Program-made: the position numbers and the translations under genes | Shown here: piece after piece, positions 1 to 8,559 of the stretch | How positions within the stretch are numbered: position 1 is the first letter of the stretch | How the letters are laid out: every line of letters starts with the position of its first letter | Assembly: GCA_964513205.1 (NCBI GenBank) | Contig: CAZELP010000006.1 | Span: forward strand, 1 to 64,000 | Source of the DNA: JAGVJT01 sp964513205 | GTDB taxonomy: Bacteria > Pseudomonadota > Gammaproteobacteria > Legionellales > Legionellaceae | Direction of reading: 5' to 3' | DNA length: 64,000 nt | Notes under the pieces: model-generated | What the model was told of the DNA's origin: nothing | What the model saw: only the letters and a program-made list of their open reading frames with translations | The model's database searches: none

Positions 1-871
1 CTTCGGCTTTACCCGCTCCAACCATGGGGTGTAGTTCATCAATAAATAAGATAATTTGTCCCTCTTGCTTTGCAAGATCATTGAGCACGCCTTTTAAGCG
101 TTCTTCAAATTCACCTCGAAATTTTGCTCCTGCTATTAATGCGCCCATATCAAGAGATAGAACTCGCTTATTTTTTAAGCCCTCAGGAACTTCGCCATTG
201 ATGATACGTTGCGCTAATCCCTCTACAATCGCTGTTTTCCCGACACCAGGCTCTCCAATTAATACGGGGTTATTTTTGGTTCGTCGTTGTAGGACTTGGA
301 TCGTTCGTCGAATTTCGTCATCTCGACCAATAACGGGATCGAGTTTGCCTTGTTCTGCCCGTTCAGTTAGGTCGATGGTATATTTTTCTAAGGCTTGGCG
401 TTGTTCTTCAGCATTTGGATCATTCACTGTTTCCCCACCTCTAATCTCATCGATGGCTTTGAGAACACGTGATTTTTCAGCACCCGCTTGAGTCAATATT
501 TTCGAAAGTTTTCCACCTTCTTCGAGTACAGCCAAAATAAACAGTTCACTTGAAATGTAGCTGTCTTTTCGCTTCTGAGCAATTTGATCGGTTAAATTTA
601 ACAGCCGGTTCAAGTCATTCGATATGTGTATTTCTCCCTTATTTCCTGAAATAGTCGGGATTTTATCCAGTGCCTGATCAATCAAGGTTCTGAGTTGTGT
701 GAGGTTAACCGCGGCTTTTACAAGAATCGAACGGCAAGTTCCACCTTGTTGGTCTAAAAGCGCTTTCATGACATGTTCTGGCTCTAGTATGCCGTGATTT
801 TGTCCCAAGGCCAATGATTGAGCGTCGGCCAATGCCATCTGAAATTTTGAAGTTAATTTATCCATTCGCAT
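1..871 (-). CDS. clpB: ATP-dependent disaggregase ClpB, N-terminal part, runs off the left edge
   Basis: Translating the minus strand from ATG at 871 gives an open frame to the window edge, about 290 residues beginning MRMDKLTSKFQMALADAQS, close to the start of other ClpB proteins. The Clp N-domain is followed by the first AAA+ module: Walker A GEPGVGKT near residue 204 and Walker B IILFIDELH near 273. ClpB works with DnaK/DnaJ/GrpE (also in this window) to dissolve protein aggregates in the cytoplasm. A GAG about nine bases upstream of the ATG may serve as ribosome-binding site, and a sigma-32-like promoter lies just upstream. ClpA/ClpC are less likely because the N-terminal sequence is the ClpB type. 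The second AAA module is outside the window. Confidence 0.95.
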   Translation of the reverse strand, partial: MRMDKLTSKFQMALADAQSLALGQNHGILEPEHVMKALLDQQGGTCRSILVKAAVNLTQLRTLIDQALDKIPTISGNKGEIHISNDLNRLLNLTDQIAQKRKDSYISSELFILAVLEEGGKLSKILTQAGAEKSRVLKAIDEIRGGETVNDPNAEEQRQALEKYTIDLTERAEQGKLDPVIGRDDEIRRTIQVLQRRTKNNPVLIGEPGVGKTAIVEGLAQRIINGEVPEGLKNKRVLSLDMGALIAGAKFRGEFEERLKGVLNDLAKQEGQIILFIDELHPMVGAGKAE

Positions 872-902
872 GATTGTATTCTCGATAACAATGATAACTT
901 AA

Positions 903-931
903 AGATAGGGATGGTTTGAACGGAATTCAAG
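903..931 (-). promoter_or_regulatory. Sigma-32-like heat-shock promoter of clpB
   Basis: On the minus strand CTTGAAT (925-931) is separated by 14 bases from CCCTATCT (903-910). The sigma-32 consensus is CTTGAAA, 13-15 bases, CCCCATNT, so one base differs in each element. The predicted transcript starts about 25 bases before the clpB ATG. Placement in front of a classical heat-shock gene supports the call. Confidence 0.7.
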
Positions 932-1029
932 GTCGTGCGGATAAATTAGAAAAGTCTGTACTGAGGTTGTACTCTGCACATGAAAAAGTCTATCACGTAC
1001 AGAGCCATAAAAGTAGGTTATGAAGAGTT

Positions 1030-1803
1030 CTAGATATTGCTTAATGCTTGAGTTAATCCCTTGTGTACTTTGGGTGTTCCCGCCATAATATTTCCATATT
1101 TGAAGAAGGTTTCTTGACCTTCTTCATCGCTCACAAGACCGCCTGCTTCTTGAACGAGAAGCGCACCGGCCGCAATGTCCCATGGCTTCAGACCAAACCC
1201 AAAAAATCCATCCAGACGACCTGCTGCCACATAAGCCAATTCGAGTGCAACTGATCCCGTTCGTCTTGCGCTTGCGCATTGATGCGTCAATGACTCTATC
1301 GCGGATTTTTCATAAACAGAATGGTAGCCATGTTGAAGATTAACCCCAAGCATAGCCGCATGTAATTGATTTTGCTTAGATACACGAATGCGATGATCAT
1401 TCAACCGTGCACCGCGTCCTCGACTGGCAGAAAAACATTCGTGACGAATCGGATCATAAACCACTGCATGTTCAATTTGATTTTTAATTTTGACGGCAAT
1501 AGAAACAGCATAAAAGGGGAAACTATGCAGATAGTTTGTCGTGCCATCGAGTGGGTCAATGATCCAGATGCATTCAGAGTCCTCGAGAAATGAACCGCAT
1601 TCTTCGGCCAAAATTCCATGTTGAGGATATGCTTTATGAATCGTTTGGATAATACTTTGTTCTGCTTTAATATCTACTTCTGTAAAGTAGTCGTTTTGGC
1701 TTTTTTCTGAAATTGTCAAACGTTCAATTTGATGAGCATGACGGAGGATAATATCACCTGCTTGTCTTGCCGCCTGGATTGCAATGTTGAGTAATGGTTG
1801 CAT
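1030..1803 (-). CDS. suhB: Inositol-1-monophosphatase family protein SuhB
   Basis: A 257-residue protein when started at ATG 1803 (MQPLLNIAIQAARQAGDII), which matches where SuhB proteins begin; an upstream in-frame extension to 2028 would run into trmJ and is not family-like. The metal-binding motifs of the inositol monophosphatase fold are present: LAEECG (first ligand Glu), WIIDPLDGTTNYLH (the DPLDGT core) and KPWDIAAGALLVQEAGG near the C-terminus. In Escherichia coli SuhB dephosphorylates inositol phosphates in vitro and also joins the rRNA antitermination complex. It is divergent from trmJ, the usual gammaproteobacterial order. Confidence 0.93.
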   Translation of the reverse strand: MQPLLNIAIQAARQAGDIILRHAHQIERLTISEKSQNDYFTEVDIKAEQSIIQTIHKAYPQHGILAEECGSFLEDSECIWIIDPLDGTTNYLHSFPFYAVSIAVKIKNQIEHAVVYDPIRHECFSASRGRGARLNDHRIRVSKQNQLHAAMLGVNLQHGYHSVYEKSAIESLTHQCASARRTGSVALELAYVAAGRLDGFFGFGLKPWDIAAGALLVQEAGGLVSDEEGQETFFKYGNIMAGTPKVHKGLTQALSNI

Positions 1804-1983
1804 AAGTCGTCGATATGTCTTAAAAACCGAAGATTCTAACATAAATTGTCTCAAAAAACGAAAGAATTCACACGGAACTCGATCCAATACGCATAATGAT
1901 AGAGAGCTTTCATGGTGTTTTCGATTGCAAGTCTGGTGTAAATTTGTGTTACAATTGTACTCTTTTTTAAGTGTGTCTAACTC

Positions 1984-2721
1984 ATGAATTTTAAATCTAT
2001 AAGGATTGTTCTGGTCGAAACATCTCATCCAGGAAATATTGGATCGACTGCGCGTGCCATGAAAACAATGGGATTGTCTCGTCTTTATCTTGTTTCGCCA
2101 GTTTGTTTCCCTGAAAAACGTGCAAATGAAATGGCGGCAGGTGCTGATGATGTTTTAGAAAATGCAGTGGTGACAAGTTCGCTATCAGAGGCGTTGATTG
2201 GATGTCAGCTTATTTTTGCGACGAGTGCGCGAGCAAGAGACATTGGTTTACCGGGTTTTACGCCAAGTGATTGTGCACAAAAAATCGCTTCTTTTTCAGA
2301 AGATACAGAGATTGCGCTAGTTTTTGGGCGAGAACGATCGGGATTGTCTAATCAAGAATTATTACAATGTCATTATCACATCCATATTCCAACGGATGAA
2401 ACATTTAGTTCTTTAAATTTGTCACAAGCAGTGCAAATCATGGCCTATGAAATCAGAATGCAAGCCTTGTCTCCCAAAGCCTTGACAGTTCATAAGCAAG
2501 ATAAATTGGCTACATCAGAGCAAATAGAGCTTTTTTATCAACACTTGGATTCTGTACTGATTTCAATTGATTTTTTAAAACTATCTAATCCAAAGCGATT
2601 GCAGCAAAGATTAAGACGTTTATTTAATCGTGCTACACTAGAACATATGGAAGTCAATATTTTACGTGGCATTTTAACGCACATTGAATATGCGATAGCT
2701 AAAGGGACTCTGAAAAAATGA
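1984..2721 (+). CDS. trmJ: tRNA (cytidine/uridine-32-2'-O)-methyltransferase TrmJ
   Basis: A 245-residue SPOUT methyltransferase. Visible motifs are VLVETSHPGNIGSTARAMKTMG at the N-terminus, LVFGRERSGLSN near residue 117 and IPTDETFSSLNLSQAVQIMAYE near 140, which form the knotted SAM-binding site. It methylates the ribose at position 32 of tRNA anticodon loops. The stop overlaps the iscS start (ATGA at 2718-2721), so the two are translationally coupled. In E. coli trmJ is followed by iscR; here iscR is missing and iscS follows directly. No strong ribosome-binding site is seen before the ATG. Confidence 0.93.
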   Translation: MNFKSIRIVLVETSHPGNIGSTARAMKTMGLSRLYLVSPVCFPEKRANEMAAGADDVLENAVVTSSLSEALIGCQLIFATSARARDIGLPGFTPSDCAQKIASFSEDTEIALVFGRERSGLSNQELLQCHYHIHIPTDETFSSLNLSQAVQIMAYEIRMQALSPKALTVHKQDKLATSEQIELFYQHLDSVLISIDFLKLSNPKRLQQRLRRLFNRATLEHMEVNILRGILTHIEYAIAKGTLKK

Positions 2722-3881
2722 ATCTTGAAAGACCAATGTATTTTGACTACATGGCAACGACACCAATCGATCCGAGGGTTATTGACGAAATGTTAAAATA
2801 CATGGGGCCAGAGGCTGAGTTTGGTAATCCAGCTTCAGTGACACATGCCTTTGGTCGAAAAGCGGCAGTTGCGGTTGAGCATGCTCGTCAAGATATCGCC
2901 GCATTAGTCGGAGCTTCGGATGAGGAGATTATCTTCACATCAGGTGCGACAGAAGCGAACAATCTTGCCATAATCGGCGCCTCTCATTTTTATCAGCGTC
3001 GAGGAAAACATTTAATCACACTGGCAACAGAACATAAATCTGTTCTAGATAGTTTTAAGCATCTTGAGCAATCTGGATTTGAAGTGACTTACCTCACTCC
3101 CCAATCAAACGGACTAGTTTCAATCGATGCGCTTTTGTCTGCATTGCGCCAAGATACATTGCTTGTGTCAATGATGCATGTGAATAATGAAATTGGTGTG
3201 ATTCAACCGATTGAAAAGGTCGCGCAGTTGTTGGCGGAAAGAGGGATTCTTTTTCACGTAGATGCGGCGCAAAGTGCTGGAAAACTACCTATTTCTCTTG
3301 ATAAAACCCCCATCAGTTTAATGTCTTTCTCTGCACATAAATTATATGGTCCAAAAGGGATTGGGGCATTATTTGTGCGTCATAAACCCAGAATTCGGCT
3401 CACGCCACAGACTTATGGTGGTGGGCATGAGGGGGGGATGCGTTCAGGTACTTTAGCGACACATCAAATTGTTGGTATGGGTAAGGCTTTTCAATTAGCG
3501 AACACATCTCAAGTCGAGGAATATGCGCATCTGCAGGCATTACAAAAACGTTTATGGCTTGGAATTCAAAATCTTCCAGGACTTGCTCTAAATGGCGACC
3601 ATGTTTCTCGGATTGCGAACAATCTGAATATTCGATTTGAAAATTTAAGTCATGAAAATTTAGTGATTGCACTAAAAAATATTGCTTTTTCAACCGCATC
3701 TGCTTGTGTTGCCCAGAAAGCGGAGCCATCTTATGTTTTACGTGCGTTGGGTTTAACAACAGCAGAGGCTCAAAGTTCAATACGCCTTTCTTTTGGTCGA
3801 TTTACTTCGACCGAGGAAATCGACAGACTGATTGAATGTTTATCTCGAGAAATTCCATTAATGTATAACGCTTTAAAATGA
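2718..3881 (+). CDS. iscS: Cysteine desulfurase, IscS/NifS class
   Basis: A 387-residue PLP enzyme that takes sulfur from cysteine for Fe-S clusters and tRNA thiolation. The aldolase-lyase fold is shown by FTSGATEANNLAI, HVDAAQSAGK and SFSAHKLYGPKG, where the lysine near residue 208 binds PLP. The catalytic cysteine is in STASACVAQKAEPSYVLRALG, near residue 330. The protein is shorter than E. coli IscS (404) and lacks the C-terminal tail that contacts IscU; no iscU lies next to it. It carries a G7 run at 3431-3437 (codons for HEGGMRS). An A-type carrier follows nine bases later, so this is a reduced isc operon. A complete suf operon with its own SufS lies at 50-56 kb. Confidence 0.92.
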   Translation: MNLERPMYFDYMATTPIDPRVIDEMLKYMGPEAEFGNPASVTHAFGRKAAVAVEHARQDIAALVGASDEEIIFTSGATEANNLAIIGASHFYQRRGKHLITLATEHKSVLDSFKHLEQSGFEVTYLTPQSNGLVSIDALLSALRQDTLLVSMMHVNNEIGVIQPIEKVAQLLAERGILFHVDAAQSAGKLPISLDKTPISLMSFSAHKLYGPKGIGALFVRHKPRIRLTPQTYGGGHEGGMRSGTLATHQIVGMGKAFQLANTSQVEEYAHLQALQKRLWLGIQNLPGLALNGDHVSRIANNLNIRFENLSHENLVIALKNIAFSTASACVAQKAEPSYVLRALGLTTAEAQSSIRLSFGRFTSTEEIDRLIECLSREIPLMYNALK

Positions 3882-3890
3882 GGATAATGT

Positions 3891-4253
3891 ATGAAAGTTG
3901 AGTATCATACGACGGTTTCATCCCCGGAAATTTGTTTTTCAGAAAATGCCATTGCGCATTTAGTTAATGATTTAAAAAAGCATCCAGAGTTTCGAGGAGT
4001 CCGTCTTTCTGTGAAGAAGCAAGGTTGTTCAGGATATGCTTATATTCTTGATTATGTTGCCGAACCGGAAGTGAGCGACATCACCTTATCACTTTCGAGT
4101 GACTACATCGTGGCCATCGACAAAAAGAGCTTACCCTACCTGCAAGGTATGGATGTTGATTATGTGAAACAAGGACTAAACGCAAAATTTATCTTTAATA
4201 ATCCCAATCAAACCGGCCAGTGCGGTTGTGGTGAGAGTTTTACTGTGGATTAA
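3891..4253 (+). CDS. A-type iron-sulfur carrier (IscA/SufA/ErpA family)
   Basis: A 120-residue HesB/YadR-type protein. The three conserved cysteines are present: KKQGCSGYAY near residue 44 and QCGCGESF near the C-terminus. These proteins hold an Fe-S cluster or iron and pass it to apo-proteins. It is in the same operon as iscS with a short spacer, so it probably receives clusters built elsewhere (the suf operon in this window has no sufA). Which subfamily (IscA, SufA or ErpA) cannot be settled by eye, so no symbol is given. Confidence 0.9.
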   Translation: MKVEYHTTVSSPEICFSENAIAHLVNDLKKHPEFRGVRLSVKKQGCSGYAYILDYVAEPEVSDITLSLSSDYIVAIDKKSLPYLQGMDVDYVKQGLNAKFIFNNPNQTGQCGCGESFTVD

Positions 4254-4329
4254 ATTGAGTCAGAAAGCTTTTTATTTTTGTAATTTTGTGTTAATCTTTC
4301 GTTAATAAATGAATATCATTAAATCAATA

Positions 4330-4358
4330 TTTACAGTCTTTGAGATATTTGATATGAT
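4330..4358 (+). promoter_or_regulatory. Sigma-70-type promoter upstream of the first fis gene
   Basis: TTTACA (4330-4335), 17 bases, TATGAT (4353-4358). Each hexamer differs from the consensus at one position. Transcription from about 4365 gives a leader of roughly 130 bases before the fis ATG, and that leader contains the G9 tract and its flanking inverted repeat. Confidence 0.55.
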
Positions 4359-4369
4359 ATGACCCACGA

Positions 4370-4410
4370 TGAATATTCATTGGGGGGGGGAGTATTTTTT
4401 TAAATATTCA
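4370..4410 (+). repeat. G9 homopolymer flanked by an 8-bp inverted repeat, in the fis leader
   Basis: TGAATATT at 4370-4377 and its reverse complement AATATTCA at 4403-4410 flank nine consecutive G (4382-4390) and seven T (4395-4401). The element lies between the predicted promoter and the fis start. Function is unknown; it could fold in the transcript, and the G-run could be prone to slippage. Confidence 0.6.
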
Positions 4411-4497
4411 CCTTTTATATTGATTTTTTTGGTACTTAAAACAACATGCTGAACATGTCTGTTTTTTTGTGGCTTTATTGATGATGTGGAGAGAATG

Positions 4498-4779
4498 ATG
4501 AGCGTAGTACAAGAAGAAGTTCAAGCGCGGCATGAAGCATTAACGCAAAATGTAGTTAGCGCGGTTAAAACTTATTTATCAAATGTGAGCAGTAAAGATT
4601 TGAATTTGAATCTGTATCAATTGATTGTGGAAGAAGTAGAAGCACCTTTGTTCCGCACAGTGATGGAGATGACACGTTACAATCAGTCTAAAGCTGCTCG
4701 AGTTTTGGGTGTAAGCCGCGGTACATTGCGTACAAAGCTGAAGCGTTATTTCGACGATGAATTCATCGGTACACGTTAA
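4498..4779 (+). CDS. fis: Fis-family nucleoid protein, first copy
   Basis: Ninety-three residues from ATG 4498. GGAG at 4488-4491 is best spaced for this start; a GTG at 4486 and an ATG at 4495 are poorer choices. The C-terminal half has the Fis helix-turn-helix: NQSKAARVLGVSRGTLRTKL, then KRYFDDEF. Fis bends DNA and activates rRNA and many growth-phase genes. It is not next to dusB, as in enterics, but stands alone with its own promoter. A second fis lies at 16.6 kb with a nearly identical C-terminus but a different N-terminus. Confidence 0.92.
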   Translation: MSVVQEEVQARHEALTQNVVSAVKTYLSNVSSKDLNLNLYQLIVEEVEAPLFRTVMEMTRYNQSKAARVLGVSRGTLRTKLKRYFDDEFIGTR

Positions 4780-4794
4780 TTTCTTGATTTCCAA

Positions 4795-4816
4795 ACGGGC
4801 CTGCTTGCAGGCCCGT
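4795..4816 (+). terminator. Hairpin after fis, possible terminator
   Basis: ACGGGCCTGC, TT, GCAGGCCCGT is a perfect 10-bp inverted repeat 15 bases after the fis stop and 24 bases before rnpB. It is very GC-rich for this genome. No T-run follows, so it may act as a weak terminator or a processing barrier. Confidence 0.5.
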
Positions 4817-4840
4817 TGCTTATCCTGGTATCATATGCAC

Positions 4841-5187
4841 GAAGTCAGCTAGACAATCGCTCTTCGAATAGAAGGGAGGAAAGTCCGGGCTCCATAGGGT
4901 AGAGTGCCAGGTAACGCCTGGGAGGCGTGAGCCTACGGAAAGTGCCACAGAAAATATACCGCCTGATTGATCAGGTAAGGGTGAAATGGTGCGGTAAGAG
5001 CGCACCGCGCGTCTGGCAACAGGCGTGGCAGGGAAAACCCCACTCGGAGCAAGACCAAATAGAGATCGGCGTCATTGACAACGCGTGACCCGCGCGCGAT
5101 CTGGGTAGGTTGCTTGAGGCGGATGGTGACATCCGTCCCAGATGAATGATTGTTCTCGACAGAACCCGGCTTATCGGCTGACTTTTC
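4841..5187 (+). ncRNA. rnpB: RNase P RNA, bacterial type A
   Basis: The catalytic RNA that trims the 5' leader of tRNA precursors. It starts GAAGTCAGCTAGACAATCGC. The universally conserved stretch GAGGAAAGTCCGGGCTCC follows near 4876, the core AGCAAGACCAAATAG near 5048, and the 3' partner strand CAGAACCCGGCTTAT near 5160, which pairs with the AAGTCCGGGC segment to form P4. Ends are estimated from these landmarks. The length of about 347 bases is normal. Open frames across this region in either direction are shadows. Confidence 0.96.
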
Positions 5188-5230
5188 TTTTACATTGCAG
5201 TAGATCCTTTCAGGACTTACGCGGAGCGAT

Positions 5231-5512
5231 ATGCTAGTCACCTTTAAATGCAAAGAGTATTCTAATATCCCTATGTTTGAATCTGTGGCATTGACTTTAT
5301 TGAAGTTAATGGGACATAGCGGATCAATTCCTGGTGCATTTTCAGCGCCTGAAGTTTTTTCTGCTCTAGAAAAATTAAAAGCACAAGTGTCTAAACAACC
5401 TCATCAGGTGACAGGACCCGACAAAATCAATCTTCGGCAGCGAGCTACGCCATTGTTGGGGTTGCTTCAGCACGCAGCTGATAAAAATTATCCGGTTATT
5501 TGGGAGTATTAG
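5231..5512 (+). CDS. DUF1840 family protein
   Basis: A 93-residue protein beginning MLVTFKCKEYSNIPMFESVA, with LLKLMGHSGSIPGAFSAPEV, the typical DUF1840 start. The family is small, cytoplasmic and of unknown function in beta- and gammaproteobacteria. It begins about 45 bases after rnpB and ends four bases before the convergent mlaA gene. No membrane segment or catalytic motif is visible. Confidence 0.8.
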   Translation: MLVTFKCKEYSNIPMFESVALTLLKLMGHSGSIPGAFSAPEVFSALEKLKAQVSKQPHQVTGPDKINLRQRATPLLGLLQHAADKNYPVIWEY

Positions 5513-5516
5513 CGTT

Positions 5517-6221
5517 TTATTCTTCCACATAAAGCGACTCTGAAGCATTTTCTTGCTTTCCTGTGATGAGATAGCTTCGATTTTGTAGGTAGGCGTCACG
5601 CAAAAACGCGTACTGATCGAGTGACTGCTCCATCAATCGTTCTGTGTCAAAAAGCTGTGACCGCAAATCCACATAGCGAAGTGCCAAAATGCCATAAATA
5701 ATCGCATCTTGTGGAATATAGAAATAGGGTGTGAAGAGTGTATCGAAAAGAATTCCCATTCCATCTCGAATGGTGCTTGGTCCTAGAAATGGAATGACGA
5801 TATAGGGTGAATTTTTATCCCCCCATTTTGCAAAAGTTAGACCTAAATCATTGGTGTGTGCTGGCAAGTTGCAGCTTGTGGCTGGATCAAAAATACCGCC
5901 AATACCAAGAGTTGAGTTGATGACCAGTCGCCAGGAGTCTTTAATGGCTTGATTAAAATCGGCTTGAAGCAGATCGTTTGCAATGGTTGGGCATAAGTTA
6001 ATATTTCGATAGACATTGTTGATGCCTGTGCGAATTGGGGGTGGCACAATCGCGGTGTACAGTTTGGCTGGTGGTTTTAAAACCATTCTGTCAAATGCGA
6101 GATTGAACGCGTGAATCTTTCGGTTCGATACCTCGTAAGGATCGACTGGATTTGGCCCTTTTTGAATGCAAGCAGACAAGAGCAGCGTCGAAATTAAAAA
6201 AGACTTTTTGGTGAAGGACAT
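5517..6221 (-). CDS. mlaA: MlaA (VacJ) outer-membrane lipoprotein
   Basis: A 234-residue lipoprotein with a signal sequence and lipobox LSAC at residues 15-18. It contains the MlaA signatures NRKIHAFNLAFDRMVLKPPA, GINNVYRNI, WRLVINSTLGIGGIFDPA and the F-x-WGDKNSPYIVIPFLGPST region. MlaA removes misplaced phospholipids from the outer leaflet of the outer membrane and hands them to MlaC. No mlaBCDEF genes are adjacent. Its 3' end nearly touches DUF1840. Confidence 0.93.
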   Translation of the reverse strand: MSFTKKSFLISTLLLSACIQKGPNPVDPYEVSNRKIHAFNLAFDRMVLKPPAKLYTAIVPPPIRTGINNVYRNINLCPTIANDLLQADFNQAIKDSWRLVINSTLGIGGIFDPATSCNLPAHTNDLGLTFAKWGDKNSPYIVIPFLGPSTIRDGMGILFDTLFTPYFYIPQDAIIYGILALRYVDLRSQLFDTERLMEQSLDQYAFLRDAYLQNRSYLITGKQENASESLYVEE

Positions 6222-6339
6222 TGGACATCAATATAGTCATGATTGAGAACATACTACATCAATCTTTGATGACATGGAATGCTTCTAAAGCATCTGGATT
6301 GCGAGTAGAATAAGGGTCCTTAAAAATAGTGAGATTTTA

Positions 6340-8499
6340 ATGGCCACCTTGACTTGGTTAGATGCATTGAATACGCGTCAACATGAAGCAGTAACAGCAC
6401 CTCTTCAACCGCTTTTGGTCTTGGCCGGCGCGGGTAGTGGTAAAACGCGTGTTTTGGTGAGTCGAATGGCCTATCTTGCCCTACATTATGGTTTTCCTCC
6501 AGAGTCGATTTTGGCCGTCACCTTTACCAATAAAGCCGCTTCTGAAATGAAAGGAAGACTCAATGGATTACTCCCGCAGCCCATGCATAAGCTTTGGGTT
6601 GGTACCTTTCATGGTCTTTGTCATCGCATGCTGAGACAACATTATCAAGAAGCCAATTTGCCTCAGTATTTTCAGATATTAGATAGTGATGAGCAAGGAC
6701 GAATCATCAAACGTGTTCTGGCAAGTTTACAATTAGATCCAGAGCAGTGGCCGGTCAAACAAGCTCAACATTTTATCAATGCAAGGAAGGACGAGGGACT
6801 TCGGCCTGAGCATGTTGTGGTGCCACATTATGGTCCGTCAAAAACATGGTTGTCCATCTATAAGGCTTACGAGGCTCAATGTGCGCAGATGGGAGTAATC
6901 GACTTTGCAGAGATTTTATTGCGTTGCTATGAGTTATTGCGAAAAAATCAGCATTTGTTGTCTCATTATCATCGTCAATTTCAGGCCATTTTAGTTGACG
7001 AATTTCAAGATACAAATCCGATTCAATATGCTTGGATCAAGCTTTTAGCTCATGATGAGGCCACGGTTATGGTGGTTGGTGATGATGATCAGTCAATTTA
7101 TGGTTGGAGAGGAGCTAAAATTGAAAATATACAACGTTTCTCAGATGACTTTTCTCGCACCACTATTTTGCGTCTTGAACAGAATTACCGCTCTACATCG
7201 ACAATCCTAGAGGCTGCAAACGCACTGATCGAGCATAATACTGAACGAATGGGCAAATCTCTTTGGACCGAAGGTGAAAGGGGAGAGAAAATTCGAGTTT
7301 ACACGGCGGTCAATGAGCTAGACGAAGCTCGTTTTGTAAAAGAGCGTATTTTGTTGGCAACCGATGCCGGTACCCGCTTTTCTGATATTGCGATTTTATA
7401 CCGTTCAAACGCACAATCTCGTGTACTCGAGGAAGCATTGTTGCAAGCAGGCATTCCCTATGTCATTTATGGAGGCATGCGATTTTTCGAGCGGGCCGAG
7501 ATTAAGGATGCAATCGCCTATTTGCGCTTGGTCATTCATTTTCACGATGACAGTGCATTTGAGCGGATTGTAAATTTCCCTCCGCGAGGCATTGGTGAAA
7601 AAACACTGGATGCAATTCGGGAAAAAGCAAAATCATCCGCATGCTCATTTTGGGAGGCGACAGAGTCGTTAATCACCGAGCGTCAATTTTCTGCGCGCAC
7701 ACACAATGCATTGGTTGAGTTCGTCCGTTGTATATCGGCTTTGAGACAAACTTTAGACCAACAAGAATTGGATAAAGTGATTGCTCACCTTCTAGAGGAA
7801 AGTGGACTTCTGTCGCATTATGCGAAAACAAACATCGAGCGTTCTCAGTCAAAATTAGAAAACTTACAAGAGTTGATTAGTGCTGCAAGACAATTTTCGT
7901 ATGACAGTGATATCGATACGTCAGATACAGCAACTTTGGCCACACTCTTTTTGTCGACTGCCTCTTTAGATGGGGGAGATGTAGAATCTAGCTCTTCTGA
8001 AAATAGTGTTCAACTGATGACATTACACTCGGCAAAAGGAATGGAGTTTCCCCTGGTATTTCTGGTGGGTATGGAAGAGGGGCTTTTTCCTAGTCGGCAG
8101 TCTTTCGATGAACCTGCTCGTTTAGAAGAAGAGCGTCGATTGTGTTATGTGGGGCTGACTCGGGCAAAAGAGCAATTGATTATTTCATATGCAGAAATTC
8201 GTCGTCTTTATGGGCGAGAAGAGTACCATCGTCCCTCTCGATTTTTACGCGAGATTCCGGAACATTTACTGGATGAACACCGCACGGGACGTCATTCAAC
8301 AAATTCGTTTGACTTTGATGAGTCTTTTTCCTCTTCTAGCGGATATCGTGTGGGGCAAGCGGTTGTGCATTCTAAGTTCGGTCAGGGGATTGTTGTTGCG
8401 CTTTCTGGAGATGGTGCGAATGCTCGGGTACAAGTGAAATTTAGAGAAGGATTGAAATGGCTCGTCTTGGCTTATGCAAATTTAGCAGTACTCCCTTGA
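6340..8499 (+). CDS. uvrD: DNA helicase II, UvrD
   Basis: A 719-residue superfamily 1A 3'-5' helicase for nucleotide excision and mismatch repair. The Q-motif (LNTRQHEAV) precedes Walker A AGAGSGKT at 29-36; then TFTNKAA (motif Ia), VDEFQDTN near 219 (motif II), GDDDQSIYGWRG near 247 (motif III), LEQNYRST (IV), LMTLHSAKGMEFPLVFLVGMEEG (V) and EERRLCYVGLTRAKEQL (VI). The C-terminal Tudor-like segment (VHSKFGQGIVVAL) is the UvrD/PcrA type rather than Rep. Length agrees with UvrD (about 720). Confidence 0.95.
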   Translation: MATLTWLDALNTRQHEAVTAPLQPLLVLAGAGSGKTRVLVSRMAYLALHYGFPPESILAVTFTNKAASEMKGRLNGLLPQPMHKLWVGTFHGLCHRMLRQHYQEANLPQYFQILDSDEQGRIIKRVLASLQLDPEQWPVKQAQHFINARKDEGLRPEHVVVPHYGPSKTWLSIYKAYEAQCAQMGVIDFAEILLRCYELLRKNQHLLSHYHRQFQAILVDEFQDTNPIQYAWIKLLAHDEATVMVVGDDDQSIYGWRGAKIENIQRFSDDFSRTTILRLEQNYRSTSTILEAANALIEHNTERMGKSLWTEGERGEKIRVYTAVNELDEARFVKERILLATDAGTRFSDIAILYRSNAQSRVLEEALLQAGIPYVIYGGMRFFERAEIKDAIAYLRLVIHFHDDSAFERIVNFPPRGIGEKTLDAIREKAKSSACSFWEATESLITERQFSARTHNALVEFVRCISALRQTLDQQELDKVIAHLLEESGLLSHYAKTNIERSQSKLENLQELISAARQFSYDSDIDTSDTATLATLFLSTASLDGGDVESSSSENSVQLMTLHSAKGMEFPLVFLVGMEEGLFPSRQSFDEPARLEEERRLCYVGLTRAKEQLIISYAEIRRLYGREEYHRPSRFLREIPEHLLDEHRTGRHSTNSFDFDESFSSSSGYRVGQAVVHSKFGQGIVVALSGDGANARVQVKFREGLKWLVLAYANLAVLP

Positions 8500-8559
8500 A
8501 ATTCATCTAAACAGATGTTAGGTTCTTGCGCGTATTCATCAAAATTGAGGGGAATTATT

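Noticed and set aside
24..491. Open frame of 155 codons on the plus strand at the left edge
   Set aside because: It is antisense to clpB, whose frame has Walker motifs and family sequence. The plus frame has no recognisable motif.
1925..1955. Promoter TTGCAA...TACAAT before trmJ
   Set aside because: The spacing of 19 bases is too long for a confident call.
3400..3780. 126-codon minus-strand frame inside iscS
   Set aside because: Shadow of a well-conserved gene; no ribosome-binding site or domain.
4820..5253. Two minus-strand frames across 4.8-5.25 kb
   Set aside because: They are antisense to RNase P RNA, which is identified by conserved sequence blocks.
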